Positions 60,146-64,000 of a stretch of DNA of 64,000 nucleotides are shown here, piece after piece (within the stretch, counting starts at the first letter, position 1; each line of letters opens with the position of its first letter). The position numbers and the translations under genes were made by a program. This DNA is from Flavobacterium amniphilum (lineage in GTDB: Bacteria > Bacteroidota > Bacteroidia > Flavobacteriales > Flavobacteriaceae). The stretch lies in contig NZ_JAMLJL010000011.1 of assembly GCF_023634845.1 (NCBI RefSeq), positions 62,001-126,000 of the forward strand, read 5' to 3'. The notes beneath the pieces were generated by a model. That model was given only the letters and a program-made list of their open reading frames with translations. It was not told where the DNA came from and searched no databases.

Positions 60146-61909
60146 ATGAAGAAAATAGCAGTTTTAGGAATTGCCCTGGTTGGTTTGTTTCAGCTGACAG
60201 GTTGTTCCAAAAAATCAAGTCAGGACTTTGCAAAGCTGACACAGGATTATTTCAAAGGGAAAAATGAGTTGGATCCAATTAATGCAACTTTAAACGGTCA
60301 AAATGAATTCAATGACCAGTTTGCTTTTGAAATGACTGATTCCTACCGTAAAAAACAAGCCGCTTTTTTTGATAAATATCAGAAGGAACTGTCTGAATAT
60401 GATTTGGGAAATTTATCTGAAGAGGAAAAAATCAGTTACGAAATTATCAAATGGGAAACCGAAGTAGGAAAGGATTTGCTTAAAACGGATGCTAACCTGA
60501 TGCCGGTGCATCAATTTTCGGGCACTCATTTAATGATGACACAATTTGCCAGCGGTACAGCTGCACAGCCTTTTAAAACAGAAAAAGATTACCGTAATTT
60601 CTTAAAACGTATGGATGCTTATAGCGTTTGGATCGATTCGGCTATCGTTTATATGAAAAAAGGAATGGCAAAGAAAATTGTATTGCCAAAAGCGTTGACC
60701 GAAAAAGTAATTCCGCAATTTGCCGATCAAATCACACCGAAAGTGGAAGACAATTTGTTTTATTCAACGATTAAAACGATGCCGACTGATTTTTCTGAAA
60801 CTACAAAAACGGCTTTGAAAGCAGAATATTCTAAAATGATTTCTGGAAAATTAATGCCGCAATATCAAAAAATGACCGATTTCTTAAAGAATGAATATCT
60901 GCCGGCTTCCAGAACGACAAGCGGGATCGGAAGTCTGCCGGGCGGGGATGAATTGTATAAGGTTTATGCTAAACAATGGACTACCACGACAACTACAATT
61001 GAGGATATCCATAAATTGGGATTGAAAGAAGTTGCCCGTTTGAAAGCCGAAATGGAGAAGGTTAAAAATCAGGTTGGTTTCAAGGGAACCATAGTTGAAT
61101 TCTTCGATTATGTTCGTGCCAAAAAGGAATTGATGCCTTTTAAAAAACCGGAAGAAGTAATTGCAAACTTTAATGTCATTCACCAGAAAATAAAACCGAA
61201 TGTTGATAAACTGTTCGCATTACAACCTAAAACACCTTTTGAAGTGAGAAGAGTAGAAGCATTCCGAGAAAAAACCGCAAGTGCTGAATATATTCAGGGT
61301 GCTGCAGATGGTTCGCGTCCTGGTATTTTTTATGTGCCTATCCCGGATGTGACGAAGTATAATTATTATGGGGATGAAGATTTGTTTCTACATGAAGCTA
61401 TTCCAGGTCATCATTTCCAGATTTCATTGCAACAGGAAAATAAAGAATTGCCTGATTTCAGAAGATTTAACTGGTTTGGGGCTTATGGTGAAGGTTGGGC
61501 TTTGTATACAGAAAGTTTAGGGACTGAATTGGGGTTATATGAAGATCCGTACCAATATTTCGGAATGTTAGGAAATGAAATGCACCGCGCTATCCGTTTG
61601 GTTGTGGATACCGGTTTGCATTCGAAAGGATGGACAAGGGAGCAGGCAATCAAGTATTCATTGGAAAATGAAGCGGAAAGCGAAGCCAGTATCGTTTCGG
61701 AAATTGAACGTTATATGGCTATTCCCGGGCAGGCTTTGTCTTATAAGCTTGGTCAGTTAAAAATTATGGAATTGCGCAGAAAAGCCTCGACTGAGATGAG
61801 TGATAAATTTGACATCAAGGTTTTTCACCAAAAAGTATTGGAGTCAGGTGTAATGCCGCTGGCACTTTTGGAAACAAAAATTAATGATTGGATTAAAACG
61901 GGGAATTAA
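60146..61909 (+). CDS. DUF885 family lipoprotein, predicted metallopeptidase-like
   Basis: A 587-residue lipoprotein. MKKIAVLGIALVGLFQLTGC is the lipobox. The DUF885 domain covers the rest, with LFLHEAIPGHHFQISLQQEN near residue 415 as a zinc-type HExxxGHH motif. FNWFGAYGEGWALYTESLG and NEAESEASIVSEIERYMAIP provide further conserved Glu and His positions. LGQLKIMELRRKA ends the family pattern. Related proteins resemble M32/M2-like gluzincin peptidases, so a periplasmic or surface peptidase is likely, though activity is unproven. A terminator overlaps its stop codon. Confidence 0.88.
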   Translation: MKKIAVLGIALVGLFQLTGCSKKSSQDFAKLTQDYFKGKNELDPINATLNGQNEFNDQFAFEMTDSYRKKQAAFFDKYQKELSEYDLGNLSEEEKISYEIIKWETEVGKDLLKTDANLMPVHQFSGTHLMMTQFASGTAAQPFKTEKDYRNFLKRMDAYSVWIDSAIVYMKKGMAKKIVLPKALTEKVIPQFADQITPKVEDNLFYSTIKTMPTDFSETTKTALKAEYSKMISGKLMPQYQKMTDFLKNEYLPASRTTSGIGSLPGGDELYKVYAKQWTTTTTTIEDIHKLGLKEVARLKAEMEKVKNQVGFKGTIVEFFDYVRAKKELMPFKKPEEVIANFNVIHQKIKPNVDKLFALQPKTPFEVRRVEAFREKTASAEYIQGAADGSRPGIFYVPIPDVTKYNYYGDEDLFLHEAIPGHHFQISLQQENKELPDFRRFNWFGAYGEGWALYTESLGTELGLYEDPYQYFGMLGNEMHRAIRLVVDTGLHSKGWTREQAIKYSLENEAESEASIVSEIERYMAIPGQALSYKLGQLKIMELRRKASTEMSDKFDIKVFHQKVLESGVMPLALLETKINDWIKTGN

Positions 61910-61923
61910 CTCCCTGTTTTTTT
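61895..61923 (+). terminator. Terminator overlapping the DUF885 stop codon
   Basis: AAAACGGGGA (61895-61904) pairs with TCCCTGTTTT (61911-61920, one G.T wobble) around a 6-nt loop containing the TAA stop at 61907-61909, followed by more T. Confidence 0.7.
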
Positions 61924-61989
61924 ATGCTTATTTTTTAAAACATAGTTAAATTAAGTAGGTAAATTCATTATAAAACCAAAAGAGCATCT

Positions 61990-61997
61990 TATTTTTG
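61990..61997 (+). promoter_or_regulatory. Candidate promoter -7 box of the AsmA-like gene
   Basis: TATTTTTG matches TAnnTTTG, 19 bp before the ATG at 62017. No clear -33 TTG was seen. Confidence 0.4.
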
Positions 61998-62016
61998 TAG
62001 TATCAAAGTGCAGATC

Positions 62017-64000
62017 ATGAAAATAGTATTTAAGGTTTTGAAAATTAGCGCCATAGCAATTGGTTCTGTTTTATTGTTGATGTTTGTTTTGCCAATGCTT
62101 TTTCCGGGAAAAATAGCAGAAGAAGTTAAAGGTTTTGCAAATAAAAAACTCAACGGCGAACTGAATTTCAAAGAAGCGAATTTGTCTTTTTTCAGTCACT
62201 TCCCATCGTTGACTTTAACACTTACTGATTTTTCACTTAAAGGATCTGCTCCTTTCCAAAACGAAAATCTGGTTAAAGCAGATGATATTTCTTTCGGAGT
62301 GAATTTGATGAGTCTGCTTTTCGACAGTTCGGTGAAGATTGATGAAATTTATATTTCTGATGCGGAAATGAATGTTCTGGTTAATGAACAAGGTCAGGCT
62401 AATTACAATGTATATGTTTCTGAAAAGAAGCAGGAAAAAGAAAAACCTGGAGAAACGTCTCTTCGTTTGGACCGTATTCAAATCGAAAACACGCATCTGA
62501 CTTACAATGATAAATCGGCTAATATCCTGATTAACGCTGTTGGCTTTAATTATTTGGGGAAAGGAGATTTTGATAAAGCTATTTTTGATTTGGAAACAGA
62601 AGCTGAAATTGATTCTTTTGATTTTGCCTTCGGAGGTGAAGAGTATCTTAAAAATAAAAAGGTAAATGCTAATCTTATTACACAAATCAATACAAGCTCA
62701 TTGGCTTTTGTGTTTCAGCAGAATAATTTGGTTATAAACCAACTCCCAATTGATTTTATCGGAAAACTGAATTTTCTTAAAAGTGGTTATGAGTTGGATT
62801 TTAATGTGAAGTCGGATGATAGTAACCTGCATGATTTTTTTACAGCTTTACCGCCTCAGTATGTGAAATGGCTTGAAAAAACTGAAATTCAGGGTAAAAC
62901 GGATCTTCTTTTGACTCTCAAGGGAATTTATAATGTCGAAGAAAATAAAAAACCGGATTTGGCTTTTGCCATGAATATCCGTAATGGTTTGGTTAATTAC
63001 AATGCTTCAAAAAATCCAGCATCGGGACTGACTTTAAAACTGGATACAAAACTACCTTCACTGGATGTAGATAAGTTATTAGTTAAAATAACTCCTTTGT
63101 CCTTTAAAATGGGACAGGATTATTTTGACGGAACTATTGAAACTGTTGGCTTGACTTCTCCTAACATCAATGCGAAAATTAAATCCAATCTGGATTTGAA
63201 AAAATTGCATGAAGGTTTAGGGATTCAGAATATGGATTTCTCAGGTAAATTGATTGCTGATGTCACAGCAAAAGGGATCTATGATCAAAATAAAAGATTG
63301 TTTCCTGTTACAAAGGGTAATGTTGTGTTGCAAAATGCAAGCTTGAAAACACAATGGTATCCCAATCCTGTTTCGGCGATTAATTTGACTGCCAATGTGG
63401 ATAATAGTACAGGAATGTATAAAGATCTTAAAGTGAAAGTGACACCGGCTTCCTTTGATTTTGAAGGGAAAAAGATGTATGTGAATGCGTCGTTTGAGAA
63501 TTTCGACGATATTCTTTATGATATAAAAGCTAAAGGTGAAATTGATTTGGGAAGGATTTATAAAGTTTTTTCTCAGGAAGATTTGGATATCAAAGGTTTT
63601 GTAAGAGCAGATTTGGCCCTTAAAGGAAGACAAAGTGATGCAACCGGTGGAAGGTATAACCGTTTAAACAACAGCGGAACCTTGTTCTTGCAAAATATAA
63701 GCACTACTTCTAGTTATCTGCCAAAACCATTTGTAATTAAAGAAGGTTTTTTCTCTTTTAATCAAAATCAAATGAATTTTAAAAATTTTCTGGCTTCTTA
63801 CGGTCAGTCTGATTTTAAGATGAATGGACAAATGCAAAATGTAATCAATTTTGTAATGTCTGATAAAGCAATTTTGAAAGGAGAGTTCAGAGTGGAATCG
63901 AATTATCTTAATGTGGACGAATTCGCGGGAGGGGTGGCATCAAAAGAAGTTGGGAATTCTCAGGCGAATAATTCTAAGTCTGCTTCCTCAGGTGTAGTTG
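62017..64000 (+). CDS. AsmA family protein (partial, C-terminus outside the window)
   Basis: The first about 661 residues are visible; the frame is open to the right edge. It starts MKIVFKVLKISAIAIGSVLL, a single N-terminal membrane anchor. It is followed by GKIAEEVKGFANKKLNGELN, then SFFSHFPSLTLTLTDFSLKG and KIDEIYISDAEMNVLVNEQG, the AsmA N-terminal pattern. The rest is a long repetitive beta-strand region with periodic short strands, as in AsmA/TamB/YhdP proteins that bridge the envelope and are linked to phospholipid transport or outer-membrane homeostasis. A role in envelope lipid transport here is inferred from the family. Confidence 0.88.
   Translation, partial: MKIVFKVLKISAIAIGSVLLLMFVLPMLFPGKIAEEVKGFANKKLNGELNFKEANLSFFSHFPSLTLTLTDFSLKGSAPFQNENLVKADDISFGVNLMSLLFDSSVKIDEIYISDAEMNVLVNEQGQANYNVYVSEKKQEKEKPGETSLRLDRIQIENTHLTYNDKSANILINAVGFNYLGKGDFDKAIFDLETEAEIDSFDFAFGGEEYLKNKKVNANLITQINTSSLAFVFQQNNLVINQLPIDFIGKLNFLKSGYELDFNVKSDDSNLHDFFTALPPQYVKWLEKTEIQGKTDLLLTLKGIYNVEENKKPDLAFAMNIRNGLVNYNASKNPASGLTLKLDTKLPSLDVDKLLVKITPLSFKMGQDYFDGTIETVGLTSPNINAKIKSNLDLKKLHEGLGIQNMDFSGKLIADVTAKGIYDQNKRLFPVTKGNVVLQNASLKTQWYPNPVSAINLTANVDNSTGMYKDLKVKVTPASFDFEGKKMYVNASFENFDDILYDIKAKGEIDLGRIYKVFSQEDLDIKGFVRADLALKGRQSDATGGRYNRLNNSGTLFLQNISTTSSYLPKPFVIKEGFFSFNQNQMNFKNFLASYGQSDFKMNGQMQNVINFVMSDKAILKGEFRVESNYLNVDEFAGGVASKEVGNSQANNSKSASSGVV

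Overview
The window looks like a chromosome segment from a Flavobacterium-like member of the Bacteroidota (Flavobacteriaceae). The evidence is low GC, Bacteroidota promoters (TTG at -33, TAnnTTTG at -7), few Shine-Dalgarno sequences, two type IX secretion (T9SS) C-terminal sorting domains, a SusC/SusD/SusE set, a DUF2723 protein and a mevalonate-pathway block. No rRNA, CRISPR array, phage or insertion sequence was found. The DNA is mostly ordinary core chromosome with one large catabolic locus.

Layout. 1-7.1 kb (minus strand): the start of a VUT/YhhQ-type transporter cut by the window edge, a very long TraB/GumN-domain protein, and the ribosomal operon rplM-rpsI-rpsB-tsf, which has a clear promoter at 7028-7058. 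7.2-12 kb: an orphan LacI-type regulator, two small unknown genes and polA. 12-22.5 kb: an AT-rich gap with phased 11-bp repeats, two secreted surface proteins, a membrane metallophosphoesterase, a thioredoxin-fold protein with no cysteines, a polysaccharide deacetylase, a large DUF2723 membrane protein, tRNA-Gln(UUG) and a lipoprotein. 22.5-32.4 kb: fbp, an M48 peptidase, a GNAT acetyltransferase, an aspartate kinase, a tandem pair of unknown secreted paralogues, a 1135-residue predicted outer-membrane protein and a Lys/Ala-rich secreted protein.

32.4-52.7 kb is a complete starch/maltodextrin utilisation locus. On the minus strand are susC, susD, susE and a T9SS-secreted GH13 enzyme. Divergently on the plus strand are a LacI-type regulator, an MFS sugar transporter, beta-phosphoglucomutase, a GH65 maltose phosphorylase, a GH13, a GH31 and another GH13. 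The inferred flow is surface cleavage of starch, uptake through SusCD, periplasmic trimming, maltose import by the MFS carrier, phosphorolysis by GH65, and conversion of beta-glucose 1-phosphate to glucose 6-phosphate. A LacI-type protein sits where the Bacteroides model has the membrane sensor SusR.

52.7-64 kb: a glycerophosphodiesterase, a BaiN-type flavoprotein, TspO, then mvaD, a mevalonate kinase, a UbiA-family prenyltransferase and a TPR protein in close succession (isoprenoid supply and probably lipid prenylation), an RluB-type pseudouridine synthase, a DUF885 lipoprotein, and an AsmA-like protein cut by the right edge.

I found nothing I would call an obviously new defence or mobile system. 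The observations most worth a second look are the tandem CC-motif paralogues beside the large outer-membrane protein (26.9-31.7 kb), the cysteine-free thioredoxin, the competing hairpins in front of the maltose transporter, the in-frame 21-bp repeats just past a stop codon at 54.6 kb, and the hairpin between rpsB and tsf.
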